Assembly: GCF_900199725.1 (NCBI RefSeq)
Contig: NZ_LT904902.1
Coordinates: forward strand, 528,659 to 592,658
DNA: 64,000 bases
Direction: 5' to 3'
Origin: Cytobacillus massiliigabonensis
GTDB taxonomy: Bacteria > Bacillota > Bacilli > Bacillales > Cytobacillaceae
Part shown: positions 55,287-63,860 of the stretch, one piece after another
Position numbering within the stretch: position 1 is the first letter of the stretch
How the letters are laid out: each line of letters starts with the position of its first letter
The notes under the pieces: generated by a model
Databases searched by the model: none
Told to the model about the DNA's origin: nothing
What the model saw: only the letters and a program-made list of their open reading frames with translations
Translations under genes and position numbers: made by a program

Positions 55287-55625
55287 ATGAATAATAAAGT
55301 AATTCTTGTTAGCTCAGATCAGCTTGGCAGAGGGGATAAAGAACTCGGTGAAAGCGTGCTTGAAACCTTTTTCACTTTGCTTAAACAAAGAGAAGAACTG
55401 CCTGCAGCCATTTTTTGCATGAACCGCGGCGTATTTACATTAACTGAAGCCTCATTTGTTTCTGTCCACCTTAAAGAGCTAGAAGAAAAAGGTGTCGAAG
55501 TGCTCGCATGCAAAACGTGTGTTGATTATTACGAAGTTGAGGAAAAACTTATCGCAGGGAAAATTAGCGGGATGCCTTATTTCCTTGATCTTGCTTCTAA
55601 ATATGAAGTACTAACAATCTCTTAA
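55287..55625 (+). CDS. DsrE/YedF-like sulfurtransferase-type protein
   Basis: A 112-residue DsrE-fold protein. Family features are V-S-S-D-Q-L-G-R-G (about 8-16), F-C-M-N-R-G-V and the C-terminal cysteine segment L-A-C-K-T-C-V-D-Y-Y, similar to the C-terminal domain of YedF proteins of sulfur/selenium metabolism. It probably moves sulfur or senses thiol state. Pairing with yitW suggests a sulfur or Fe-S role (inference). GAGGGAG precedes the ATG. Confidence 0.8.
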   Translation: MNNKVILVSSDQLGRGDKELGESVLETFFTLLKQREELPAAIFCMNRGVFTLTEASFVSVHLKELEEKGVEVLACKTCVDYYEVEEKLIAGKISGMPYFLDLASKYEVLTIS

Positions 55626-55630
55626 CGTAC

Positions 55631-55676
55631 AAAAAACACACTTGAATTTTCAGTTATGAAATCAAGTGTGTTTTTC
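55631..55676. terminator. Bidirectional terminator between the DsrE gene and the GH13 gene
   Basis: AAAAACACACTTGA (55632-55645) / TCAAGTGTGTTTTT (55662-55675). Both genes are convergent on it. Confidence 0.88.
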
Positions 55677-55684
55677 TTCCTTTA

Positions 55685-57184
55685 TTATTCCTGTTGTGCT
55701 CTTTTTTTCTTTGATTTTCTCCAAGCCAATATAATAAATGTTAAGAACGCTCCATACACAACAATCGTTGCAATGACATACGGGATATTTAACCCAGATT
55801 TTTCAGCTAATATATACACCTCTGCTTCTTCACGATCCAAGAATATCGTGTAGCCTTTATCACTGCTTTTAACCTGATCATCAGAAAGGAGACCCCTTAA
55901 CTCTTTATTATCCTCTAATAACTTGCTTGGGATCGTAATATCTTGCGACGCAGATGAGTTATTGATGGCAACGACTGCCGTTTCACCCTCATAGGTCCGT
56001 TTGTATACAGACAGTTCATTTTCCTCTGCTAAAAGTTCCAAAGAGCCCCTGGTCAGGCTAGGATATTTATTGCGCAGCTCCCCAAGCTTTGTAATATAAT
56101 CAATTAGTTCTTTATCCGTGCGAAAATCCATTTGCCTATGGTTCGCTTCTCCTTCTCCGCCTTCTAAGGCAATTTCACTGCCATAATAAACAATAGGAAT
56201 CCCTGGGGTTGTATAAAGATAAGTGAGAGCAAGCTTCCATCGCGGTCCTGGATGCTGGTTTTTCGTAACTGCATGATGAGTAAAGCGAATCATACCATCC
56301 GTATCCATTACACTTCCCATTAAGTAGGGATCTGGGTAAATAGACATTAATTTTTCTTTATTTGTAATAAGCTTACTTAATGAATTGTCAACCTGATCAA
56401 AAATAGGTCTTATATTTTCAGACAGCGGGTAATCAATTAGACCATCAATGCCCATTTCCTGAAATTGAGCAATGGTCGCAGGATCATCAGATTTAACTTC
56501 TCCAAGCAGATAGAAATCATCCTTGAACCCTTTTATTTCTTTAACAAATTCTTTCATAAAGCTTTCTGATGCAACATCTGCACGTTCTATATAATATCCA
56601 TCAACTTTTGATTCTTCTATCCACCATTTTGCGGCATCTATTAAATAATTCTTTACTTCCTGGTTATCCTGATTCAAATAAAGAAGTCCATCCTCTTTTT
56701 GCTCACGGAACCACTCCTTCTTGTCAGCTTTTGTTAGCCAAGGGTGGTTTGGACCGACTTGATTCAATTCAAAATCGATGATAACCTTCATTTCTCTTTT
56801 ATGTGCTTCTTTCACTAGCTGCTTAAATTCATCCATTGTACCGTAATGTTCTTCGGTCTTGTAAAAGTCTTGTATCCATTTCCCATGATAGCCGTTCTCT
56901 TCATTGTCAAAAATGGAGTTTATCCGAATAGAGGTAAAACCCATATCTTGAATATAATCCAGCTTGTTGATTATCCCCATAAAGTCTCCTCCATGAAAAG
57001 CTTTAGGGTCTTGAACATTCACTTCATAATCATTTTTATTATCGCCATTATTAAAGCGATCAACCATTAAATAATAGATTGCTTCATCTTGCCATTTACG
57101 ATCTTCTTTTTCAGCTGCTCCTGCAGGGATGGCGTAAAAAAGAATGAACGGAATGAAGATGAGAGTCCACACTCTTTTTCTCAT
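55685..57184 (-). CDS. Membrane-anchored GH13 amylase-like protein, catalytic residues degenerate
   Basis: 499 residues: signal peptide ending near A-G-A-A-E (about 24), a GH13 (alpha/beta)8 domain, a beta domain, and a C-terminal membrane helix (about 466-488) with a basic tail, so it is displayed outside the cell. The N-terminal Y-Y-L-M-V-D-R-F-N-N-G-D is a normal GH13 signature. The conserved catalytic regions are not normal. Region I reads D-F-E-L-N-Q (137-142), with N-H changed to N-Q. Region II reads D-G-Y-Y-I-E (195-200), where D-G-x-R-x-D is expected. Region IV reads M-D-T-D-G (293-297) where x-D-N-H-D is expected. Only the region III glutamate (L-G-E-V, E229) remains. It is probably an inactive or altered enzyme. 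AAGGAG precedes the ATG at 57184. Confidence 0.88.
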   Translation of the reverse strand: MRKRVWTLIFIPFILFYAIPAGAAEKEDRKWQDEAIYYLMVDRFNNGDNKNDYEVNVQDPKAFHGGDFMGIINKLDYIQDMGFTSIRINSIFDNEENGYHGKWIQDFYKTEEHYGTMDEFKQLVKEAHKREMKVIIDFELNQVGPNHPWLTKADKKEWFREQKEDGLLYLNQDNQEVKNYLIDAAKWWIEESKVDGYYIERADVASESFMKEFVKEIKGFKDDFYLLGEVKSDDPATIAQFQEMGIDGLIDYPLSENIRPIFDQVDNSLSKLITNKEKLMSIYPDPYLMGSVMDTDGMIRFTHHAVTKNQHPGPRWKLALTYLYTTPGIPIVYYGSEIALEGGEGEANHRQMDFRTDKELIDYITKLGELRNKYPSLTRGSLELLAEENELSVYKRTYEGETAVVAINNSSASQDITIPSKLLEDNKELRGLLSDDQVKSSDKGYTIFLDREEAEVYILAEKSGLNIPYVIATIVVYGAFLTFIILAWRKSKKKRAQQE

Positions 57185-57471
57185 TTTTCGCTCCTTCAAC
57201 TCCTTCAACATCAAAGCTTTCTCTACTTGCTTAGACCTATGATCACAACTATTTAAGAGTAGCCTTTTCTCACCATATCGTCAAACAAAGACTCATATTT
57301 GCACAAATGTTGAATCAAATGCCTACTCTCATTTTGTATCAGAAAATCTAAGAAAAGAATATCCTGCTATAGGGAGCTCTATTAATTATAGGTATTTATC
57401 TCGACTACATGTTATAAAAAGAATGGAAACTGTCTAAAAAGAATGATGAAGGATACAAATGGAGGTCTTTT

Positions 57472-58035
57472 ATGAATAGACAGCAGCGTACAAAACTGAT
57501 AGAGTATCAAACTCGAGCATTTACTGTGGGGACAATTGAATACATTAATGATCAGTGGGTGTTCTTTGATAAAGAAACAGAAGAGGCAGCATTATTAGAT
57601 GAATTCCTCCACCAGGAAATTGAAGTATACCGGATGAAACGCTGGAAAAAGGGTGTTCTGTTTGAAGAAGGAAAGATTTCTTCACCTGATGAGGTATTGA
57701 TTCTAAAAGATACGGATACAATTCGTATTCGTAAACTGCTTGTCTTCTCCTTAGAAAAATTACTAGAGGAAATAAACGATGATGCGTTCTTTCAATTTAT
57801 CACAACTTTAAATTCCATGAAATTTTCTATTTACGATTGTATCTATTGCTACAATCAATTAAATTTTCTTTCCGCCTCAGAAAGAAAAAGCGGTGTAAAC
57901 TTTATTGTTTTTGATAATCAAGAACAGATCTGCAATATCCAGCATCATTTTAGTTATTTCGAAAAAACGAACGATCGTTTTGAATTTACTTTAAACAGCG
58001 GGAAAAGAATGGTTATTGAAAAAATATCTTCTTAA
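57472..58035 (+). CDS. yisN: YisN-like DUF2777 protein
   Basis: A 187-residue soluble protein starting N-R-Q-Q-R-T-K-L-I-E-Y-Q-T-R-A-F-T-V-G-T-I-E, with Q-W-V-F-F-D at about 28-33. It resembles DUF2777 (YisN of B. subtilis) and lies near yisL/yisK as in that genome. A C-x-x-C (C-I-Y-C, near 125) is present. Function unknown. GGAGG precedes the ATG. The 287-bp gap before it holds the promoters of this gene and the divergent GH13 gene; I see no other feature there. Confidence 0.72.
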   Translation: MNRQQRTKLIEYQTRAFTVGTIEYINDQWVFFDKETEEAALLDEFLHQEIEVYRMKRWKKGVLFEEGKISSPDEVLILKDTDTIRIRKLLVFSLEKLLEEINDDAFFQFITTLNSMKFSIYDCIYCYNQLNFLSASERKSGVNFIVFDNQEQICNIQHHFSYFEKTNDRFEFTLNSGKRMVIEKISS

Positions 58036-58043
58036 TTAGAAAA

Positions 58044-58160
58044 GCGCAGGCGCCTTGGTCACCCCCGACAAGCACAAGACGAGCCTCACGGAAAGGTGCT
58101 CTTTACCTTTCTGGGAGGATTGGCTTGTGACCTCGAGGGGGTAGGCGCCGGAGCTAGACA
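58044..58160 (+). repeat. Dispersed Bacillus intergenic repeat, copy D
   Basis: 117 bp, best-preserved copy. The edges GCGCAGGCGCC and GGCGCCGGAGCTAGACA are partly complementary, and inner blocks CACCCCCGA / TCGAGGGGGT and CACAAG / CTTGTG pair, so it can form a long hairpin. It starts just 9 bp after the yisN stop. Confidence 0.9.
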
Positions 58161-58170
58161 ATTTTTCAGC

Positions 58171-58201
58171 AAAAAGGGTTCAGCTTAGCTGAACCCTTTT
58201 T
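58171..58201. terminator. Terminator of the FIST-GGDEF-EAL gene
   Basis: A perfect stem AAAAAGGGTTCAGC (58171-58184) / GCTGAACCCTTTTT (58188-58201) with a 3-nt loop. Usable in both directions. Confidence 0.92.
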
Positions 58202-58207
58202 GCTCAT

Positions 58208-61129
58208 TTATTTTTTTAGTATCTCTGTATCTTGCAAGCCTTTTTCAAAATCTGATATCATCAATGGTTTATGGATGTAGAATCCTTGTGCATAGTGGCA
58301 TTTTAATTCTTTCAGAAGATCGATTTGTTCTTTTGTTTCCACTCCTTCTGCCAGAACCTTCACTGCCAGTCCATGTCCCATTGTAATTATGGCTTTAACA
58401 ATCGCAATATCAGACGTATTGACACGGAGATTATTAATGAACGATCGGTCAATTTTCAATGTATTAATCGGTAAATTTTTCAAGTAACTTAACGAAGAAT
58501 ACCCCGTTCCAAAATCATCAATAGATACCTTTACTCCAAGCTTTTGCAAGGATCTCATCGTATCAATGCTGTAATCGACATTCTTCAGCATTGTGCTTTC
58601 CGTTAGTTCTAAAGTTAAATAATGCGGCTCTAATTTTGATTCATTTAGTGCTCTTTTTACTTCCTTTAAAAAGCCCGGCTGCTGAAATTGAAAAGCAGAA
58701 ACATTCACAGATACTGATATGCTGTCATATCCAAGCAGCTGCCATTTTTTATTTTGCTTGCAGGCTGTCCTTAGCACCCAGCTGCCAATCTCTTCTATTA
58801 AACCGGTTTCTTCAGCCAATGGAATGAAATCCGCTGGAGAAACTAGGCCTAATTTAGGATGGTTCCAGCGAATCAACGCTTCACTCCCAAATATGTCACC
58901 TGTCTTTAAATCAATTAACGGCTGATACATTAGATAGAATTCTTTTTTTTGTAAAGCCCTTCTTAAATAACTTTCTAATTCAAGCCTTGTAATCGCCTGT
59001 TCATTCATTTCATTTGAGAAAAATGTAATCCGATTGCCGCCTTGATTTTTAGACCGATTTGTAGCGATATCCGCATTTTTTAATAGGGAATGTTCATCCT
59101 GCCCATCCTCTGGAAATAGGCTTACCCCAATACTGGCAGTAACATAGAAATCTTGCCCTTTATGTTCCACAGGATTTGAAATTTCCTGAAGAATCATTTT
59201 AGAGTTTTTCATTACTTCCTCTACATCGATATCCTTTGATAAAACAACCGTAAATTTATCGCCGCCAAATCTGCCAATATAAGATCCGCCCGGAAGTGCT
59301 TTTTCAATTCGATAAGCTAGTTCCTTTAAAACCATATCTCCAGCAAAATGACCAAGGCTGTCATTGATTAATTTAAAACGGTCAATATCAATGGAAAGCA
59401 CCGCAAGCATTCTCTTTTTCTTTTTTGCTCGAGAAAGCATATTCTCCAGCTGCTCTGTAAATTTTACTCGATTAGGGAGTCCTGTATCATGGTCATAGTA
59501 GGCTAGTTCTGTTATCTTATCTTCAATTTTTTTCTGTTCCGTTATATTTCTGCCAATCCCATATATTCCTACACACTCATCATTCACTATGATTGGAATA
59601 TTTTTTATTTGAAATAAGTTGGTTTCTCCCGATTTAGACTGAATTGACACATTGTAATACTGTTCTTTTCCTTTCAATGCTTTAGAAAAATGCATCCTAA
59701 CTCTAGGCAAATCTTCACTCTTAATAAGTTTCATCGCAGATTTGCCGATAATATCAGCTCGACTGTATCCAAATGTTTTCTCAAATGCAGGATTTACACT
59801 TTTAATTTGGCCATTTAAATCCGTTGAAAAAACCAGATCTGTATTCGTATTAAAAAGAGATTCATAGTACTGCTCGGAAACCTTTAAACTTTCATTTAGA
59901 AGATAGAAATCATTATGTGATGCCTGCATTAAATGAGTAAGTGCCGTAACATTTTTCAAATATGCTGGGGTCGTGTATTTAAATGTAAGTTTACGATTTA
60001 CTTGTTTTTGCTCACTATTCTCCGATAAAGCTAAATAGGTTAGTGCATGCCCCAATAATTGTGGAGCTTTTGATTTTCCTCCAGCTAATTCACCATACGC
60101 GAAAAAACCATTGGTCGATGTAATGCTTTGAAGCATGCTTAATTCCTTTTCTGTAAAGTCAGGGGCAAATCGCTTTCTCGCCATGCAATCATATACAAAT
60201 ATCGTCTCCACTTGTTTCTTTGCAAGCTGTTTCATATTTTGCAGCGAGCTTTCAACAATTCCCTCTATATCAGGGTAGGCAAAGGTGATTTCTGCCCCTT
60301 CAGGTATTTCCCGATTCACTCGAATGGCTCCATTTTTTAAAATATCCAATATAAATAATGGAACCTTTTCTCCTTTGTCTTTCATAATAAACGGAAATTC
60401 ATTCCCTGAATCAGGAAGATCATTAACGAAACCTTTTCCTAAATATTGCTTTAAAACTTGAATTGGTTTTTTATGATCAATTGAGTAAATATTTGTTCCA
60501 TTTGCCTTCGAAATAGTAAAAGACTTCCCTATCTCCTGCCATTTATAATTACTGTAGGCTTTGGCAACAAGCTGATCACTTTGAAGGGCAACCGCTGCTA
60601 CACCTTGAACGGTTAATTCTTCCCCTGTAAAAGCATAGGACTCCTGCGATCTTCCAATATTGCCAGCCAATCCGCCTGCTACAACTAATTCTGGGTTTCC
60701 TTCATAAAGGCCATTCAACAATGATTGAGCATCTATATTTGCTCCTGCTGGGAAAATAAGCATCACTTTCGTATCAAAATCCAATAATTGCTGGGCGAGC
60801 CCCTTTCCCATTTCATAACTATTTTCATAATCATCTTGATGAAGCAAAACGGATTTAAGTTCCGTTTTTTCAAATATGGTAAAAGAAATAACTGCTTTAT
60901 TTTCAATCATTTTACCCTCAATAATTTCTCCAGCACCTGTACAGCCGATTACTGTTGCAAATGGAAGAATGCTTCTGATTTCTGTTTGCAGCTGCAGAAG
61001 AATAGACCGATCTATTTTACTTGAAAAGACCTGGACAAGAAGATTTGGATACTCACAGAGCTCATGATTTTGTATAAAATGATTTAACTGATCATGAGTT
61101 TCATATAAACAAGTTATTGTTTTAGCCAT
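58208..61129 (-). CDS. FIST-PAS-GGDEF-EAL signalling protein, degenerate GGDKF site
   Basis: 973 residues. Order: FIST N-terminal domain (about 1-210, I-G-C-T-G-A-G-E-I and A-G-G-L-A-G-N), FIST C-terminal domain (about 220-375), a linker helix, PAS domain (about 420-540, F-S-T-D-L-N-G-Q-I), GGDEF domain (about 541-705), EAL domain (about 715-970). No membrane helix, so cytoplasmic. The cyclase motif is G-G-D-K-F (622-626), lacking the catalytic Glu, and no RxxD inhibitory site is seen. The EAL domain is intact (E750-A-L, D-D-F-G-T-G at 871-876, E-L-T-E). It is probably a cyclic di-GMP phosphodiesterase controlled by a small ligand at FIST. GGTGG precedes the ATG at 61129. Confidence 0.92.
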   Translation of the reverse strand: MAKTITCLYETHDQLNHFIQNHELCEYPNLLVQVFSSKIDRSILLQLQTEIRSILPFATVIGCTGAGEIIEGKMIENKAVISFTIFEKTELKSVLLHQDDYENSYEMGKGLAQQLLDFDTKVMLIFPAGANIDAQSLLNGLYEGNPELVVAGGLAGNIGRSQESYAFTGEELTVQGVAAVALQSDQLVAKAYSNYKWQEIGKSFTISKANGTNIYSIDHKKPIQVLKQYLGKGFVNDLPDSGNEFPFIMKDKGEKVPLFILDILKNGAIRVNREIPEGAEITFAYPDIEGIVESSLQNMKQLAKKQVETIFVYDCMARKRFAPDFTEKELSMLQSITSTNGFFAYGELAGGKSKAPQLLGHALTYLALSENSEQKQVNRKLTFKYTTPAYLKNVTALTHLMQASHNDFYLLNESLKVSEQYYESLFNTNTDLVFSTDLNGQIKSVNPAFEKTFGYSRADIIGKSAMKLIKSEDLPRVRMHFSKALKGKEQYYNVSIQSKSGETNLFQIKNIPIIVNDECVGIYGIGRNITEQKKIEDKITELAYYDHDTGLPNRVKFTEQLENMLSRAKKKKRMLAVLSIDIDRFKLINDSLGHFAGDMVLKELAYRIEKALPGGSYIGRFGGDKFTVVLSKDIDVEEVMKNSKMILQEISNPVEHKGQDFYVTASIGVSLFPEDGQDEHSLLKNADIATNRSKNQGGNRITFFSNEMNEQAITRLELESYLRRALQKKEFYLMYQPLIDLKTGDIFGSEALIRWNHPKLGLVSPADFIPLAEETGLIEEIGSWVLRTACKQNKKWQLLGYDSISVSVNVSAFQFQQPGFLKEVKRALNESKLEPHYLTLELTESTMLKNVDYSIDTMRSLQKLGVKVSIDDFGTGYSSLSYLKNLPINTLKIDRSFINNLRVNTSDIAIVKAIITMGHGLAVKVLAEGVETKEQIDLLKELKCHYAQGFYIHKPLMISDFEKGLQDTEILKK

Positions 61130-61215
61130 TAGAAGAACCACCATAATTAAAATTTAATTTTTTCACAATTCTCTTATGTTAAAAATAACATAAATATAGA
61201 GTTTTTGGGATGGCA

Positions 61216-61250
61216 AAAAAACAAAAAAGCTGTCTTTTCGACAGCTTTTT
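61216..61250 (-). terminator. yisL terminator
   Basis: AAAAAGCTGTC / GACAGCTTTTT with loop TTTTC, then a U tract on the minus strand. Confidence 0.88.
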
Positions 61251-61279
61251 CAAAAAACCTTAACATGTTCGTAATCTTT

Positions 61280-61627
61280 TTAAAAAGTTAACGGAAGCTT
61301 AATGAAGCCTAAATATAAAACAAGAACGAGAGAAATAATAAATAATAGCCAATATACTCCTGTATTTTTACCTTTTACTAACCCAACAATAATCATCTCG
61401 ATCGTAGCAATAACGATAATGCCTACTAAAGATTTTATTACGTACATCATATCAATATTAATGCTGCTTAATATCCAAATGCCTGTACCAATTGTTAATA
61501 AATAGAAGAGTCTCAGAATCATTTGTACGACTTTCAAGCCTCTTTCCTTACCGCTTTTATGTAATCCAAGCGCAACGAAGAATAATATGAGGGTTAAAGC
61601 CCAGGTCGTTATGTGTGCATGTATCAT
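61280..61627 (-). CDS. yisL: YisL, UPF0344/DUF1516 membrane protein
   Basis: A 115-residue protein with four membrane helices (about 5-22, 38-55, 62-83, 90-110), starting M-I-H-A-H-I-T-T-W-A. It matches YisL of B. subtilis in size and neighbourhood. Function unknown. AAGGAGG precedes the ATG. Separate from yisK upstream by 86 bp. Confidence 0.88.
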   Translation of the reverse strand: MIHAHITTWALTLILFFVALGLHKSGKERGLKVVQMILRLFYLLTIGTGIWILSSINIDMMYVIKSLVGIIVIATIEMIIVGLVKGKNTGVYWLLFIISLVLVLYLGFIKLPLTF

Positions 61628-61713
61628 CTTAAAGTCCTCCTTATCTAAAATCGTTTACATCATACCATATTAGCAAGTAAAAAGCATAAAATTAAGATTC
61701 TAAAGTTGCCTTA

Positions 61714-62619
61714 TTAATTTTCGATTTTACTAAATAAAGTTCCAATCTGCTCCACTGTTATTTCTATCCTATCTCCTGGCTGCAGGAAACGTGGTGGTTT
61801 GAAGCCCTTGCCTACTCCTGCTGGGGTTCCAGTTGCAATGATATCTCCAGGCTCAAGCGTCATGCCTTGTGAAAGAACGGAGATAATCTCTTCTATTGGA
61901 AAGATAAAGTTTTCGGTATTTGATTTTTGCCTTGTTTCTCCGTTTACTTTTGTTTCTATATCTAGCTTATTCGGATCATTTATACTTGAAGAGTGGACAA
62001 TCCATGGACCCATCGGGCAGGTAGTATCCAAGCTTTTCCCTATAAAGAATTGCTTGTGACGGGATTGTAAGTCTCTAGCAGTAATGTCGTTAATAATCGT
62101 GTAGCCAAAGACATATTCAAGCGCTTCATCTTTACTAATTCCCCGCCCCTTTTTGCCGATAATAATAGCCAGTTCTCCCTCATAATCTAACTGTTCAGTG
62201 ATTCGCTGATGATTTAAAACCGTTTCATCATGCCCGATCACTGTTGTAGGTGCCTTTGTAAAAACCATAATATGCTCAGGGATATCATCCTTACTGCCCA
62301 TTTCAATCGCATGCTCGGCATAATTTTTGCCTACACAAAATATATTCTTAGATGGCTTAGGGATTGGTGCCAATAGTTTAACAGAATCTAACGGAATGAA
62401 TAGTTCATCTGTTTCTCCATTCTCTGCCCAGAGCAGTAAGCTAGTAATCTGTTGAATAAACGAATCTCCTAGGGAAATGCATTCCTGCAATGTAGAGGGA
62501 ATGTCATTTCTTCCTTCTTTCTTTTCCGAGGCTTTACCTAGTGGCAGAATTCTACTTGTTTCCCCATCAACTAGCCCAACAAATACCTCTCCATTTAATT
62601 CTGCTGTCACAAACTTCAT
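61714..62619 (-). CDS. yisK: YisK, fumarylacetoacetate-hydrolase-family oxaloacetate decarboxylase
   Basis: 301 residues, the same length as B. subtilis YisK, which decarboxylates oxaloacetate and localises with the Mbl cell-shape system. The FAH metal site is present: Glu148 and Glu150 in D-Y-E-G-E-L, and an Asp in N-D-I-T-A-R-D (about 178). The lid segment F-C-V-G-K-N-Y-A-E-H and C-terminal A-T-G-T-P-A-G-V-G are typical. GAGGTG precedes the ATG. Confidence 0.94.
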   Translation of the reverse strand: MKFVTAELNGEVFVGLVDGETSRILPLGKASEKKEGRNDIPSTLQECISLGDSFIQQITSLLLWAENGETDELFIPLDSVKLLAPIPKPSKNIFCVGKNYAEHAIEMGSKDDIPEHIMVFTKAPTTVIGHDETVLNHQRITEQLDYEGELAIIIGKKGRGISKDEALEYVFGYTIINDITARDLQSRHKQFFIGKSLDTTCPMGPWIVHSSSINDPNKLDIETKVNGETRQKSNTENFIFPIEEIISVLSQGMTLEPGDIIATGTPAGVGKGFKPPRFLQPGDRIEITVEQIGTLFSKIEN

Positions 62620-62669
62620 TTGAACACCTCATTTTTCTGATAATTGATTCAATTTTATTTTATCATGAA

Positions 62670-63860
62670 TCATTTAGTTTCCCGCTTCCATTTCGGCCAA
62701 TTGAAATAGGTGAAACTTCTCCATATCCATTCCACCGGACCATAATAAAAGCGGCTGATCCATAAGCGGCTTCCTGCGATTTGAAGGATATATATCAGCA
62801 CAACCATTACTGTACCAGTCACGACAGAAACTTTCCCATACAAGCCAAGCCCGTAATTATAGAAGATCAAGGTTGATGCAATAGACTGAAACAGATAGTT
62901 GCTAATTGATAGTTTTCCTACGTAAGATAAAGGAGAAAGTATCTTAAGGACAACTGTTTTCTCAATCGCTAATGCAATTGTCAACCCATAGCCTATTGCA
63001 AGCAGCGGTCCACCGAAGCTATCCTGCATATACTCCGTTGCAAAATTCTTACCTAAAATGTAAGGGATGAGCTTGAAAAGGATCCCGATTACCAATGACA
63101 AACTAGCAAGCCATGTTAGAAATCTCTTATGTACTTTAGGCTTTTCCAGCCACTTCAATTTGGCAGCACCTCCGCCGATTAGAAATAATGGAAAAATAGA
63201 AATAAACATAATAGGTGCGTTTGCAAGATTATTCGTTTCATACCAGTCTCCGATTCTCTGGATCGTAATTTCAGCAAAGCTGCCATTCTGATAAACTTGC
63301 ATGGCTGTTTCTGCCTGTTCTGAGTCGTAAATTGTCAAGTCCTCTGCAGGAACAACTAATGAGCTAACAAGCAATAAAAGAGAGACAAACAAATTTGGGA
63401 TTATATATAACAAGAGCCCCGTTATCATTAAATTACGCCCTGTCATGCGTATAAATAGGAGAAATAGAAACCCCATAATTGCATATGTGATTAAAATATC
63501 TCCATGCCAAATAATAAACGCATGTAAAAATCCCATTATAAGCAAGAACGATAGTCTTCTTATCCCAATCAGACTGAATGAAAGCCCCCTTACCTTCGAC
63601 CTTTCCCACATAATAACTAATCCGTAGCCGAACAATAGTGAAAAGAGCGTATAAAAGCTTGCCTGTACAAAAATATCAATAAACGTATATATTGCCTTGT
63701 CTGCAGTATTACTCCACCATTCATATGGATCAAAATTAGGGAACGGGGAGTGAAATGTTAGCATATTAACAAGAAAAATCCCTAAAATTGCAAAACCCCT
63801 CATAATATCTAGCGAAATAATTCTTTCTTGTTCAGTTATTGAACGTAATGGTTGATTCAT
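62670..63860 (-). CDS. DUF418 multi-pass membrane protein
   Basis: 396 residues, about ten hydrophobic segments. The N-terminus has S-L-D-I-M-R-G-F-A-I-L-G-I-F-L-V-N, the hallmark of the DUF418/YeiB family (YxaH in B. subtilis), related to membrane acyltransferases. The C-terminal half carries the DUF418 domain (G-K-L-S-I-S-N-Y-L-F-Q-S). Function unknown. AAAAGGAGG precedes the ATG. The remaining 140 bp to the window end show no gene. Confidence 0.9.
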   Translation of the reverse strand: MNQPLRSITEQERIISLDIMRGFAILGIFLVNMLTFHSPFPNFDPYEWWSNTADKAIYTFIDIFVQASFYTLFSLLFGYGLVIMWERSKVRGLSFSLIGIRRLSFLLIMGFLHAFIIWHGDILITYAIMGFLFLLFIRMTGRNLMITGLLLYIIPNLFVSLLLLVSSLVVPAEDLTIYDSEQAETAMQVYQNGSFAEITIQRIGDWYETNNLANAPIMFISIFPLFLIGGGAAKLKWLEKPKVHKRFLTWLASLSLVIGILFKLIPYILGKNFATEYMQDSFGGPLLAIGYGLTIALAIEKTVVLKILSPLSYVGKLSISNYLFQSIASTLIFYNYGLGLYGKVSVVTGTVMVVLIYILQIAGSRLWISRFYYGPVEWIWRSFTYFNWPKWKRETK

